64,000 nucleotides of DNA from contig NZ_JBNFZM010000006.1 in the NCBI RefSeq assembly GCF_051195235.1, forward strand, positions 124,001-188,000. Direction: 5' to 3'. Below are positions 1 through 8,246 of the stretch, one piece after another. Within the stretch, counting starts at the first letter, position 1. Each line of letters opens with the position of its first letter. This DNA comes from Tateyamaria sp947503385 (lineage in GTDB: Bacteria > Pseudomonadota > Alphaproteobacteria > Rhodobacterales > Rhodobacteraceae). The notes under the pieces are model-generated. The model saw only the letters and a list, made by a program, of their open reading frames with translations, did not search any database and was not told the origin of the DNA. A program made the position numbers and the translations under genes.

Positions 1-1268
1 TCGTATTCAGCTTTGAGCGGGCCAAGCAGCCAAACTCGGACATGAAAGAACTGATCGGTTCGATCACCGAAGTGCGCGCCGTTGACGACTATACCGTCGA
101 GATCGTGACAGACGGGCCGAACCCGATCCTGCCCTCGAACCTGACCAACCTGTTCATCATGGACAAGGGCTGGACCGAGGCGAACAACACCGTGAACGTG
201 CAGGATTTCGAGGGCGGCGAGATCACTTATGCCACCACGAACGCCAACGGCACGGGTCCCTACACCCTGACCAGCCGCGAGCCTGACGTTAAAACCGTCA
301 TGACCCGCAACGAGGCCTATTGGGGTCGCGACCAGTTCCCGATGGAAGTGTCCGAAATTGTCTACACTCCCATCCAAAACGCCGCGACCCGCGTGGCCGC
401 GATGCTGTCCGGCGAAGTGAACTTCCTTCAGGACATGCCGGTGCAGGACCTCGAACGTGTGAACGCAGCCGAGGGTCTGACCGTCAAGCAGGCGCCGCAG
501 AACCGCGTGATCTTCTTTGGTATGAACCAGGGCGCGGATGATCTGGAGGCCGACAACGTCGATGGCAAGAACCCCCTCGCCGACGTGCGCGTGCGCAAGG
601 CGATGTCCATGGCCATCAACCGTAACGCCATCCGTCAGGTTGTCATGCGCGGCCAATCCGAGCCTGCGGGCATGATTGCGCCGCCGTTTGTCAATGGCTG
701 GACGGCCGAGATGGATGGTGAGTCGAGCACCGATATCGAAGGTGCCAAGGCGCTGATGGCCGAGGCAGGCTATGGCGACGGCTTCTCCATCCGCTTGGAC
801 TGCCCCAATGACCGCTACATCAACGACGAGGCGATCTGTCAGGCCGCTGTTGGGATGCTGGGCCAGATTGGCGTCACGGTGAACCTTGATGCGATCCCCA
901 AGGCACAGCATTTCCCCAAGATCACAGACGGCAAGACCGACTTCTACATGCTGGGCTGGGGTGTGCCGACCTACGATTCCGAGTACATCTTCAACTTCCT
1001 CGTCCACGGACGTGAAAGCGATGTCGGCACGTGGAACGGCACCGGGTTCGACAACGACGAGATCGACGCCAAGATCAAGTCACTGGCCTCCAACACCGAC
1101 CTCGAGGCCCGCAACGCCGACATCGCCGACATCTGGCGCGTGGTGCAGGACGAAGCGCTCTACATCCCCATCCACCACCAGGTCCTGAACTGGGGCATGG
1201 CCGACGGCGTGGGCATCGAGGTTGATCCCGAGGATCAACCGAAGGTGAAGTATTTTACGATGAACTGA
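1..1268 (+). CDS. Peptide/opine ABC transporter substrate-binding protein (5' end outside window)
   Basis: The reading frame is open from base 3, so the N-terminus and signal peptide lie upstream of the window; about 421 residues are visible. It is an SBP_bac_5 family (DppA/OppA type) periplasmic binding protein that would deliver peptides, opines or related ligands to an ABC permease. It is a clear paralog of the binding protein at 8247-9809: both share the block around residues NDRYINDEA / NDRYLNDEA, the MRGQSEP / MRGNAEP block and a C-terminus ending in a short Y/R-x-x-T/V-M/V-N motif. The gene ends at a strong intrinsic terminator, so its transporter genes, if any, should be upstream. Confidence 0.93.
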   Translation, partial: VFSFERAKQPNSDMKELIGSITEVRAVDDYTVEIVTDGPNPILPSNLTNLFIMDKGWTEANNTVNVQDFEGGEITYATTNANGTGPYTLTSREPDVKTVMTRNEAYWGRDQFPMEVSEIVYTPIQNAATRVAAMLSGEVNFLQDMPVQDLERVNAAEGLTVKQAPQNRVIFFGMNQGADDLEADNVDGKNPLADVRVRKAMSMAINRNAIRQVVMRGQSEPAGMIAPPFVNGWTAEMDGESSTDIEGAKALMAEAGYGDGFSIRLDCPNDRYINDEAICQAAVGMLGQIGVTVNLDAIPKAQHFPKITDGKTDFYMLGWGVPTYDSEYIFNFLVHGRESDVGTWNGTGFDNDEIDAKIKSLASNTDLEARNADIADIWRVVQDEALYIPIHHQVLNWGMADGVGIEVDPEDQPKVKYFTMN

Positions 1269-1291
1269 TTTGCGCACGACGCGTTGGGAAA

Positions 1292-1319
1292 GGCGGCACG
1301 AAAAGTGCCGCCTTTTTTT
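1292..1319 (+). terminator. Rho-independent terminator of the first binding-protein gene
   Basis: An 8-bp perfect stem (GGCGGCAC / GTGCCGCC) with a five-base A-rich loop is followed by seven T, 24 bases after the stop codon. Confidence 0.9.
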
Positions 1320-1555
1320 GTTGCCCTCGCGAGTGGCACAAGGGTTCGGCAGCAGGGTTGTGCGTCGCAGACATCGGGTTTCATGCCGGAGCAGTCGTTG
1401 ATCTTGAGCGCTTTTTGCGTCCGTATTGCGGGACAAAGCGTACTTTCGCGGCGGCTGCGCCAATGTCGGCTTGGCGCCCACCTTTCCAACTGTACTCTTT
1501 TCTGGTGTTCAATCTGATTTAGGCAGAATTGTGCGCCTCAATACAGTACCGCCCT
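1320..1555. other. Intergenic stretch without a recognisable gene
   Basis: No reading frame here looks protein-like. The part around 1430-1490 (GCGGGACAAAG, then CTTTCGCGGCGGC and CCAATGTCGGC) resembles a decayed intergenic repeat that I remember from Rhodobacterales genomes, but no second copy is visible in this window. Confidence 0.3.
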
Positions 1556-1999
1556 CTATTTCGCAGCGGCTGACATCATCCAATGCTGCTTTTCGCTCCA
1601 TTCTAGAATGTCGGTAAGAACTCCGACTGTGCCGTCGTCCCGGACATCAGCTAGAACCTGAATTGCATTGCGGAGAGTATCGATGAAGCTCAAGAAATCA
1701 GCGCAGTGGTTCGCCAGCATTTCATTGGCAGTCTTGGCCGCAGACAATTGGGGTCCCTCGCCGCCAGCAAGTAGCTCATCCAACGATGCGGGTGCGTTCA
1801 CACCCAGAACACGCAGCCGCTCTGCGACCGCATCCAGGAACCCATTCAACGCCTGGTATTGGACCTCAAACATGGCATGCAAATTGTGGAAATTCGGGCC
1901 TTCCACGTTCCAATGATAGCACTGGGATTGCAGGTAGAGGCGGAAAACCTTGCCGAGGACTGCCCTGATCGTGTCTTCCTTGACTGAGTTTGATTTCAT
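1556..1999 (-). CDS. Dps-family ferritin-like DNA-protection protein
   Basis: A 147-residue protein of the Dps/bacterioferritin family, which oxidises Fe(II) with peroxide and stores it as ferric mineral in a 12-mer. The inter-subunit ferroxidase ligands are present with canonical spacing: H29, H41, E45 (Asp in E. coli Dps), D56 and E60, inside the YHWNVEGPNFHNLH and LDAVAERL segments. The start at 1999 is chosen because AAAGGA lies 6 bases upstream; an in-frame start at 2062 would add 21 unrelated residues. There is no Lys-rich N-terminal tail, so DNA binding is uncertain. The gene stands alone between the ABC binding protein and the isochorismatase. Confidence 0.9.
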   Translation of the reverse strand: MKSNSVKEDTIRAVLGKVFRLYLQSQCYHWNVEGPNFHNLHAMFEVQYQALNGFLDAVAERLRVLGVNAPASLDELLAGGEGPQLSAAKTANEMLANHCADFLSFIDTLRNAIQVLADVRDDGTVGVLTDILEWSEKQHWMMSAAAK

Positions 2000-2125
2000 T
2001 CTTTGTCCTTTGATTTCTGTAGGCTTGCGCGAACAAGACTGTGACCGTGCCCGCCATCTCACATGTGGATAGCGGGTACGGCAGAACTCTGATCTGGATC
2101 AGAGCCCCCTGGGGAAAGGGTTGGT

Positions 2126-2962
2126 TTAGCGCGCGGCCGCGTTGATTTGCGCCACAGCTTCTTGGGTGCTCCAGACCGCGTTGGCGATGAAGCGGAAGTT
2201 GATAAGGGCCGCCAGGTATCCATCACCTTCCGGCAGTTGCGCCGCAGCCGTCGCGTCCTTCACGACCGCCACTTCGAACCCGTTTTCGATCAGTTCGCGC
2301 ATATGGGATTCCGTGCACAGGTTGGCCGACATCCCTGCCAGAATGACCTGATCCACGCCTTGCTTGCGCAGCTGCAGCGTCAGATCGTTGGTGTCGTTGC
2401 CGTACATCTTGTGGGGGGATGTCACGATGGTCTTGCCGTCGTTGATGTAGGGCTTGTACCGCTCAAGCCAGTCCGCGCCCGAGCCTTCGAAATCGTCAAC
2501 ATTCAGCTGGCCCTTGCGGTCGAACATGCCGATCTGATGCATCAGTTTTTCCAAGGCGCCTTCGAACTTCCAACCATGGTCGGTGGGAAAGTAGTAATGC
2601 GGCGACACGGCGGTCGTGATGTCGTGTTCCTTGGCCGTGCGGAACAGTGTTTCGATGTTTTCTACCGTGTTCAGTTCGGTGGCGGATGGGCCGATGACAC
2701 CCCAGGTTACCCCGTCGGGGCTGAGGAAGTCATTTTGGGGATCGGTCACCACGAGGGCCGCGCGGCTCAGGTCGAGCTTCATGTCAGAGGGTGGCAGTCC
2801 GGGCTCTGCCGGTTCGGCATAGGGGTTGGCTGCCTCTTGCGCCTGAGCGGTTCCGCCAAGCGCTGTTGCTGCAGCCGCCGCAGTCCCGGCCAGCCCGGTG
2901 GTCAAAGCCTGACGGCGAGACAGTTTTCTGTCGCCATGATCGTGGTCATCACAATTGCACAT
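2126..2962 (-). CDS. Tat-exported isochorismatase-like cysteine hydrolase
   Basis: A 278-residue cysteine hydrolase of the isochorismatase superfamily. The presumed triad is D74 (TDPQNDF), K185 (SPHKMYG) and C216 (SANLCTES), matching the Asp-Lys-Cys pattern of the family. A twin-arginine signal (SRRQAL, residues 15-20, followed by an Ala/Gly-rich hydrophobic segment) predicts folded export to the periplasm, which is unusual for this mostly cytoplasmic family. The N-terminus before the signal is Cys/His/Asp-rich. It is transcribed divergently from the AraC regulator at 3091, its likely controller. The substrate cannot be deduced. Confidence 0.88.
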   Translation of the reverse strand: MCNCDDHDHGDRKLSRRQALTTGLAGTAAAAATALGGTAQAQEAANPYAEPAEPGLPPSDMKLDLSRAALVVTDPQNDFLSPDGVTWGVIGPSATELNTVENIETLFRTAKEHDITTAVSPHYYFPTDHGWKFEGALEKLMHQIGMFDRKGQLNVDDFEGSGADWLERYKPYINDGKTIVTSPHKMYGNDTNDLTLQLRKQGVDQVILAGMSANLCTESHMRELIENGFEVAVVKDATAAAQLPEGDGYLAALINFRFIANAVWSTQEAVAQINAAAR

Positions 2963-3055
2963 AGGGTCGTTCTTTCTTTGTGTTTATCGAGAAGCCCTTC
3001 GTGCGATAGTCTGTGTGCTTTTTCGTCTTGAATTGGACCGATCACGAAAATTTAC

Positions 3056-3094
3056 ATGACTGCAAAGGTGTTTACGGTCAAAGTCCCGCAATGA
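3056..3094 (+). other. Possible 12-codon leader ORF overlapping the AraC start
   Basis: ATG at 3056 opens 12 codons and stops with TGA at 3092-3094, overlapping the AraC ATG at 3091 in the ATGA arrangement used for translational coupling. There is no strong ribosome binding site in front of it, so it may be chance. Confidence 0.2.
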
Positions 3095-4011
3095 GCTACG
3101 ACCACATTTTCGATCAACTCGACATCCGTACGGAACCGTTTGCGGTCTGTGAAATCCATGGGACATGTCATGTTGGCCTCAAACCAGATGCCGCGGTGAC
3201 CCTGCACTATATTCTGTGCGGCCAGGGCCAGATCACGATGCGGGGGCAGGCTCCGATCAGGATATCCAAGGGCAGCTTGGTTTTGATCCCATCGCTGAAC
3301 AGCCACGAGGTCTTGAATGATGGCGCGGTGATCGTGCCCGGACCATCGTGCAAACCTGCTGCGCTGAACCTCGCGCAAGTTCTCAAGTCTGCCCCTGATG
3401 AAAGTGAGGGCGGCGCCAGCCGCCTGATCGCACTGTGTGCGCACGTCAATATCGGGCTGATGGGCGCCACGGACGTGGTCAACCTGATCCGCGAACCGCT
3501 GGTGACACGCGCCGAACCCGGCAGCGACCTCATGGCATTGGTTGACACGCTGATGCACGAAGTGTGCGAGCCAAGCGTGGGCAGCCGTGCCCTGATCCGG
3601 GTTCTGTTGATGCAAGCGCTGATCGTTATGATGCGCAAGAGGATAACAGAGCAGGGCGGGCCATTGGACTGGATGGCAGCGTTGCGCGACCCGATGCTCT
3701 GGAAGGCTTTGAACGCAATGCTGGACAACCCGGGCAATCCGTATTCCGTGGAATCCCTTGCGGACATTGCCGGCATGAGCCGGGCCGCCTTTGCCAAGCG
3801 ATTTGCCGAAGCCTATGGCGCAGGGCCGATGGAGTTGCTGCGCAGTCTGCGGGTGCGCAAAGCGGGCGACTTGCTGCGCAACACAGATTTGCCCATCAAA
3901 CGAGTGGCTGAAACTGTCGGGTTTTCCAGCCGGAGTGCCTTTAGCCGCGCATTCGAAGCAACTTCCGGCGATAGTCCCGGCGCATTTCGCAAGGACGTAA
4001 GAAAATCCTGA
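3091..4011 (+). CDS. AraC-family transcriptional regulator (cupin_6 type)
   Basis: About 306 residues. The N-terminal two thirds is a cupin-like ligand domain of the AraC_binding_2/cupin_6 type (LHYILCGQG...ISKGSLVLIP). The C-terminus carries the double helix-turn-helix, with SVESLADIAGMSRAAFAKRF and IKRVAETVGFSSRSAFSRAF as its two recognition regions. A longer frame begins at 3013, but ATG 3091 fits the usual domain start better. It is divergent from the exported isochorismatase-like gene, and control of that gene is the obvious hypothesis. Downstream, the IS1595-type transposon is inserted 145 bases after the stop. Confidence 0.9.
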   Translation: MSYDHIFDQLDIRTEPFAVCEIHGTCHVGLKPDAAVTLHYILCGQGQITMRGQAPIRISKGSLVLIPSLNSHEVLNDGAVIVPGPSCKPAALNLAQVLKSAPDESEGGASRLIALCAHVNIGLMGATDVVNLIREPLVTRAEPGSDLMALVDTLMHEVCEPSVGSRALIRVLLMQALIVMMRKRITEQGGPLDWMAALRDPMLWKALNAMLDNPGNPYSVESLADIAGMSRAAFAKRFAEAYGAGPMELLRSLRVRKAGDLLRNTDLPIKRVAETVGFSSRSAFSRAFEATSGDSPGAFRKDVRKS

Positions 4012-4155
4012 CCGTGGTTCCGCTTTTTTTGCCGGTCTTAACGCTTCAGATGTGCGCTGAGCCGCGCGAATAGACCAAAACCGACATTCGTTCCAATCGC
4101 AGCAATTAGTACTTTGGGCTGAAAGCGGATATTGTACTCAGACTTTGCAATGTCC

Positions 4156-4163
4156 CTTTCCTG
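4156..4163. repeat. Left copy of 8-bp target site duplication
   Basis: CTTTCCTG directly abuts the left inverted repeat, and the same eight bases follow the right inverted repeat at 8101-8108. Eight bases is the duplication length known for IS1595-family elements. Confidence 0.9.
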
Positions 4164-4188
4164 CGGCCTTATGTATCAAACGCACCAA
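4164..4188 (+). repeat. Left terminal inverted repeat of the IS1595-type element
   Basis: Begins CGGCCTTATG and ends ACGCACCAA. It is the perfect reverse complement of 8076-8100 over 25 bases. The passenger gene at 4190 stops only two bases inside it. Confidence 0.95.
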
Positions 4189-4189
4189 G

Positions 4190-5044
4190 CTATTCGTCGT
4201 CTCGTTCAAAGCTGTCGTGAATTTCAGTGACGGTGTAGCCCTTGATCTCATCGTCCATGCGAGTTGCGTAGATATCCACCACAAAGACCATTGCGAATGG
4301 GTTGTCCTTGCCCTGTAGCATCTTCTCCTTCAGCCCTTGGATGCTTTGCCTAAAATAGACAGGCAGCACTTTGTCTGAAATATCAGGCACACGCCCCCTG
4401 TCGCCAGTGCGGCCTCTTTCTTTGCCGGGGCCGCGATTGGCTTGCTCAAGAAAAAGCATCACCTCTGAGCGTATCTTGTCGTCTTGGTCCTCTTCCTCAG
4501 GCTTTTTCGGTGCAGGCAGGGCCAGCGCCTTGTCTATGTTGACTGACGCCTTGTTCAATTCAGCTTCATCAAATTTGTACTCAACAACTGTCTTCTTTTC
4601 ACCGTCAGTTTTTTCATACCTGGCTTGCTTGATGCCAAGCCTTGCGCCCGTCTTTCCGACCAATGGTCGTGTGAACTCTTTGAGGTCGGCGGCGTCTTCT
4701 TTGGAGGGTGCTTCGAGCAGCTTTGTGTCCTTGCCCCCTCCAGTGAAATAGCTAATACCGCGCCAAACGCGATTGGCAAAATCGGTCACGATCATGCCGC
4801 CATCCATCATGGCGATGCCGCCCATCATAATACCGTAAGGCGCGATCTCGGCTATGACTGACCCGGTTTCGAGCTTGGTCACAAAGAGACGGGGCGCATC
4901 ATCCGAACCGCTACGATAGTGGCGCTCATAAATGCGAGAAAGGGCCGCAAAGCTGTCTGCCAAGTCAGTCAGTTCAACTGGCTGGCCGGGATCAAGCGTG
5001 ATGATCAACCTGTCGCCTTCCTCTTTCACGTCATAAGAAACCAT
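4190..5044 (-). CDS. Unrecognised 284-aa transposon passenger protein
   Basis: I do not recognise this family. Visible features: an N-terminal mixed segment with a S-x-x-ALSRIYERHY helix; a Met/Gly-rich hydrophobic stretch (APYGIMMGGIAMMDGG, about residues 68-83) that could insert in a membrane or form a core helix; a charged Lys/Glu-rich middle; a Pro/Glu/Asp linker (near 180-190); and a C-terminal domain ending in acidic residues. It starts one base after the stop of the DUF6471 gene on the same strand, so the two are almost certainly cotranscribed and probably work together. Codon use is less GC-biased than in flanking chromosomal genes, consistent with transfer. Confidence 0.85.
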   Translation of the reverse strand: MVSYDVKEEGDRLIITLDPGQPVELTDLADSFAALSRIYERHYRSGSDDAPRLFVTKLETGSVIAEIAPYGIMMGGIAMMDGGMIVTDFANRVWRGISYFTGGGKDTKLLEAPSKEDAADLKEFTRPLVGKTGARLGIKQARYEKTDGEKKTVVEYKFDEAELNKASVNIDKALALPAPKKPEEEDQDDKIRSEVMLFLEQANRGPGKERGRTGDRGRVPDISDKVLPVYFRQSIQGLKEKMLQGKDNPFAMVFVVDIYATRMDDEIKGYTVTEIHDSFERDDE

Positions 5045-5045
5045 T

Positions 5046-5276
5046 TTAGAGCCTCAATTCTGTGACCTCGATTGCAGCCATACATTGCAGGAAGAAAGCC
5101 ATTGTAAACACACCACGGCTAATCTTGTTCGCAATGTTCTTTTCGTTCTCTTGAACGCCTATTTTCTCAAGTAAATCAGATAATTGGGCATAAGTCACAC
5201 CCTTTCTCTTTAGTTCAGAACGTAGCAAGTTCTTTGCTCGGTCCGACCATTCCGCGTCCGTTTGTGCCTTTGGCAT
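5046..5276 (-). CDS. DUF6471 domain protein
   Basis: 76 residues matching the DUF6471 pattern as I know it: W-x2-RAKNLLRSELKRKGVTY near the N-terminus, then NIANKISRG and a FFLQCMAAI segment. The layout (helix, YAQLSDLL helix-turn-helix-like segment, KISRG turn) suggests a small DNA-binding regulator; that function is inference. It is the first gene of the leftward passenger operon and is followed directly by the 284-aa gene. Two palindromes of the form CCCTATTTATAGGG lie in the 96-bp gap between its start and the divergent transposase, ideal positions for autoregulation plus control of transposition. Confidence 0.88.
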   Translation of the reverse strand: MPKAQTDAEWSDRAKNLLRSELKRKGVTYAQLSDLLEKIGVQENEKNIANKISRGVFTMAFFLQCMAAIEVTELRL

Positions 5277-5298
5277 TTCATTACCTCAGTGGATAAAA

Positions 5299-5355
5299 CC
5301 CTATTTATAGGGATATAGCCCTTGTAATGATGATGTGTAACCCCTGTTTATAGGG
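5299..5355. promoter_or_regulatory. Paired palindromic operators between DUF6471 gene and transposase
   Basis: CCCTATTTATAGGG (5299-5312) is a near-perfect palindrome and CCCTGTTTATAGGG (5342-5355) is a variant of it. Their starts are 43 bases apart, about four helical turns. They occupy the only divergent intergenic region of the transposon. Confidence 0.6.
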
Positions 5356-5372
5356 TATAGACATCATAGGTA

Positions 5373-6337
<965 letters not shown>

Positions 6338-6341
<4 letters not shown>

Positions 6342-6538
6342 CGCAAGTTGTCCACAAGTACCATCGGCACGGTCGCATATCTGCTTGAGTCGTCTAGGCG
6401 AACGTCCTGGTAATCAGTGACATAGTGGCTTGTATTAACGGTAGCAGTCTGGGGTACTCCTGTACCGTAGATCGGCATAGCGCTCTCATCACTCTTTAGA
6501 GGTACAACTATGAATTGGTCCACTATTTCTGCTCCCAC
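6338..6538 (-). CDS. Small 66-aa passenger protein, coupled to the protease
   Basis: Starts with GTG at 6538, inside the last codons of the upstream protease gene (stop at 6523-6525), with a purine-rich GGGTGGGAG just before it. This arrangement implies translational coupling. The protein is mostly beta-prone with no motif I recognise. Its stop overlaps the convergent transposase stop. The tight packing argues for a real gene, but the size and GTG start leave doubt. Confidence 0.5.
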
Positions 6539-7539
6539 CCATCAAATGTTACGCCAACTTCCGTACCAGTAACGGTCATAGGTGGCATATTTGGGGCCAT
6601 TTGCTGTTGGTTCTGTATCAAACGAATGCTTCCTTTAGTCAACTGTTGAGTGCTCCCCCCAGCCACGCTCTCGATCAAAACACGCTGACACTCAAAATTT
6701 GCCTGTGGCTGTCCACCCAACTCTTGCATCGCGTCAAACTTCGATCTCAGTTGCATATCCTTTGCAATGTCTTCGTACAAATCGTTCATCAGTTTGTACA
6801 ATTCCGGTGATGGTTTTTCGACGTTCAGTCCCAGCTTTGCGGCCTCTCGCCGGTTAATTGTTCGATCATGTGAGCCTGAGTCTGAACATAGAAAATCTAC
6901 GATATTGTCGCTGTCGTCTTTTTTAACGCCTTGGTGTTCAAGCAAGCCTTCTGCAAGCGCTCTAATCTGGTTCCGGCTTCGAAAAATCTGTCCCAGAACC
7001 AGCGGATGCACCTGTTCTGTCAGCTTGACAAGAACTTGAGACAAGGCTGGGCCATCTGCTATCCCCAGCTCTTCTTTCGCCAGGTCTAAATACCCCTGCA
7101 CCGCTTCAACGCTTACAGGCACTCGCTGATTTGGGTTGTTCGGCACAGCAGGCGACAGCGGGCCGCTAAGGCTGGGGTCTATGGGCCCTAGAGTTGCTTG
7201 TTTCGTAAGCACTATTCGATCACACCCCAAGCTGATCAGAGTTCCCGCACTGTGAGCACGATTAGGTACCAATACTTCGAGATCATCACAAAATATGCGC
7301 AAGAGGTTAATAATTCTCCATGCCGCCGCGCTGTCACCGCCTGCGGTATGCAAAATTAGGGAAATTTTCTTTGTTTCTTCAGGCCAAATCTTATCAAGAT
7401 GATGGACAAAATAGTCAAAAGCATCGTTTGCAATCTGGGCTTCCATATTTGGCCGGTTGCCTGTTGCATAAAGAATTACTTTCGAACCTCTATCAGCCTC
7501 AATTGCCTTGAAAAGATCAGATCTTTCTTCAATCGTCAT
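6523..7539 (-). CDS. SDH-type serine protease, ClpP/SppA fold (passenger)
   Basis: 338 residues from ATG 7539, which has GGGAAG 4 bases upstream (a TTG at 7551 is less likely). It resembles the serine dehydrogenase proteinase family (SDH_sah) of the ClpP/crotonase fold: a glycine-rich oxyanion segment HTAGGDS (residues 64-70), the presumed nucleophile S97 in AHSAGTLISLG, and QATLGPIDPS immediately after. There is no signal peptide or transmembrane segment at the N-terminus, so it should be cytoplasmic, unlike membrane-bound SppA. The C-terminal third is helical with Gln-rich segments. It is the largest passenger of the transposon. Possible roles are proteolytic control of a partner or of transposition; the target is unknown. 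Confidence 0.85.
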   Translation of the reverse strand: MTIEERSDLFKAIEADRGSKVILYATGNRPNMEAQIANDAFDYFVHHLDKIWPEETKKISLILHTAGGDSAAAWRIINLLRIFCDDLEVLVPNRAHSAGTLISLGCDRIVLTKQATLGPIDPSLSGPLSPAVPNNPNQRVPVSVEAVQGYLDLAKEELGIADGPALSQVLVKLTEQVHPLVLGQIFRSRNQIRALAEGLLEHQGVKKDDSDNIVDFLCSDSGSHDRTINRREAAKLGLNVEKPSPELYKLMNDLYEDIAKDMQLRSKFDAMQELGGQPQANFECQRVLIESVAGGSTQQLTKGSIRLIQNQQQMAPNMPPMTVTGTEVGVTFDGWEQK

Positions 7540-7621
7540 GCGCTTCCCCAAAAAGATGTTGCCTTTTCAACTGAGTATCACACACAAGATTAGAGGCAAT
7601 GAGTAAAGGTTGACGCTATAT

Positions 7622-8032
7622 TTAGCCCAGCCGCCACAAACACCCATCCGGCCCGAAGTCCTGCACCACATGCCCGTCTTTCTGCTGGCGCTGGATGGCG
7701 TGACGCACCCGCTTTAGCACATCTGCCCGCAACGCGTCGTCAGCGTGCCAGCCCTTCGCTGCGATGATCTGCGCGGTTATCGTTTCATCATCCGCAGGCG
7801 CTTCCCGCAGCATGTTGATGATTGTCAGCTTCAACTCGTTTCGCCCGAATAGCTGCCGATACTTGCCGCGTGGCGCTATGGCTTTGGGATCGTCCTGATA
7901 GCCGCACAGCACCAGCGTGCGATCTACGGCGTCGAGATCGGCCTTAAGGGCATCCGCGGCCTTCTGCGCGACCTTGTGCTGTCCCGCTATCTCGCCGCGC
8001 TTTTTGATCAGTCCGAATATCGTGTGTTCCAT
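7622..8032 (-). CDS. 136-aa passenger protein with N-terminal coiled coil
   Basis: Residues 1-40 form a probable coiled coil (KKRGEIAGQHKVAQKAADALKADLDAVDRTL). The rest alternates helices and ends in a RRxxIxRQQKDGHVVQDFGPDG-like segment typical of a small winged-helix DNA-binding fold. Similar small proteins occur in alphaproteobacterial mobile regions as I recall them, without an assigned function. It is the first leftward gene next to the right inverted repeat, starting 44 bases inside it, and could be a regulator of the right-hand passenger operon. Confidence 0.8.
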   Translation of the reverse strand: MEHTIFGLIKKRGEIAGQHKVAQKAADALKADLDAVDRTLVLCGYQDDPKAIAPRGKYRQLFGRNELKLTIINMLREAPADDETITAQIIAAKGWHADDALRADVLKRVRHAIQRQQKDGHVVQDFGPDGCLWRLG

Positions 8033-8075
8033 GCCGCATTATGGATTCACGCGGCCCGATTGTTCAGCTAGATTG

Positions 8076-8100
8076 TTGGTGCGTTTGATACATAAGGCCG
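8076..8100 (-). repeat. Right terminal inverted repeat of the IS1595-type element
   Basis: Perfect reverse complement of 4164-4188. Confidence 0.95.
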
Positions 8101-8108
8101 CTTTCCTG
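8101..8108. repeat. Right copy of 8-bp target site duplication
   Basis: CTTTCCTG, identical to 4156-4163. One further base also matches by chance, because the neighbouring C is shared. Confidence 0.9.
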
Positions 8109-8246
8109 CGCAAACCGACCACCCAAACAGCGTCTGCCCTTTGAACGACCTTTGACCCCATCCTCAGTCCCTACCCCTTCCCTTTCCGCGCGTGCTCGGC
8201 TCTAGTGTTCCTCAGAGTTCTGCCACTAAAGCGAAAAGGATACCCC

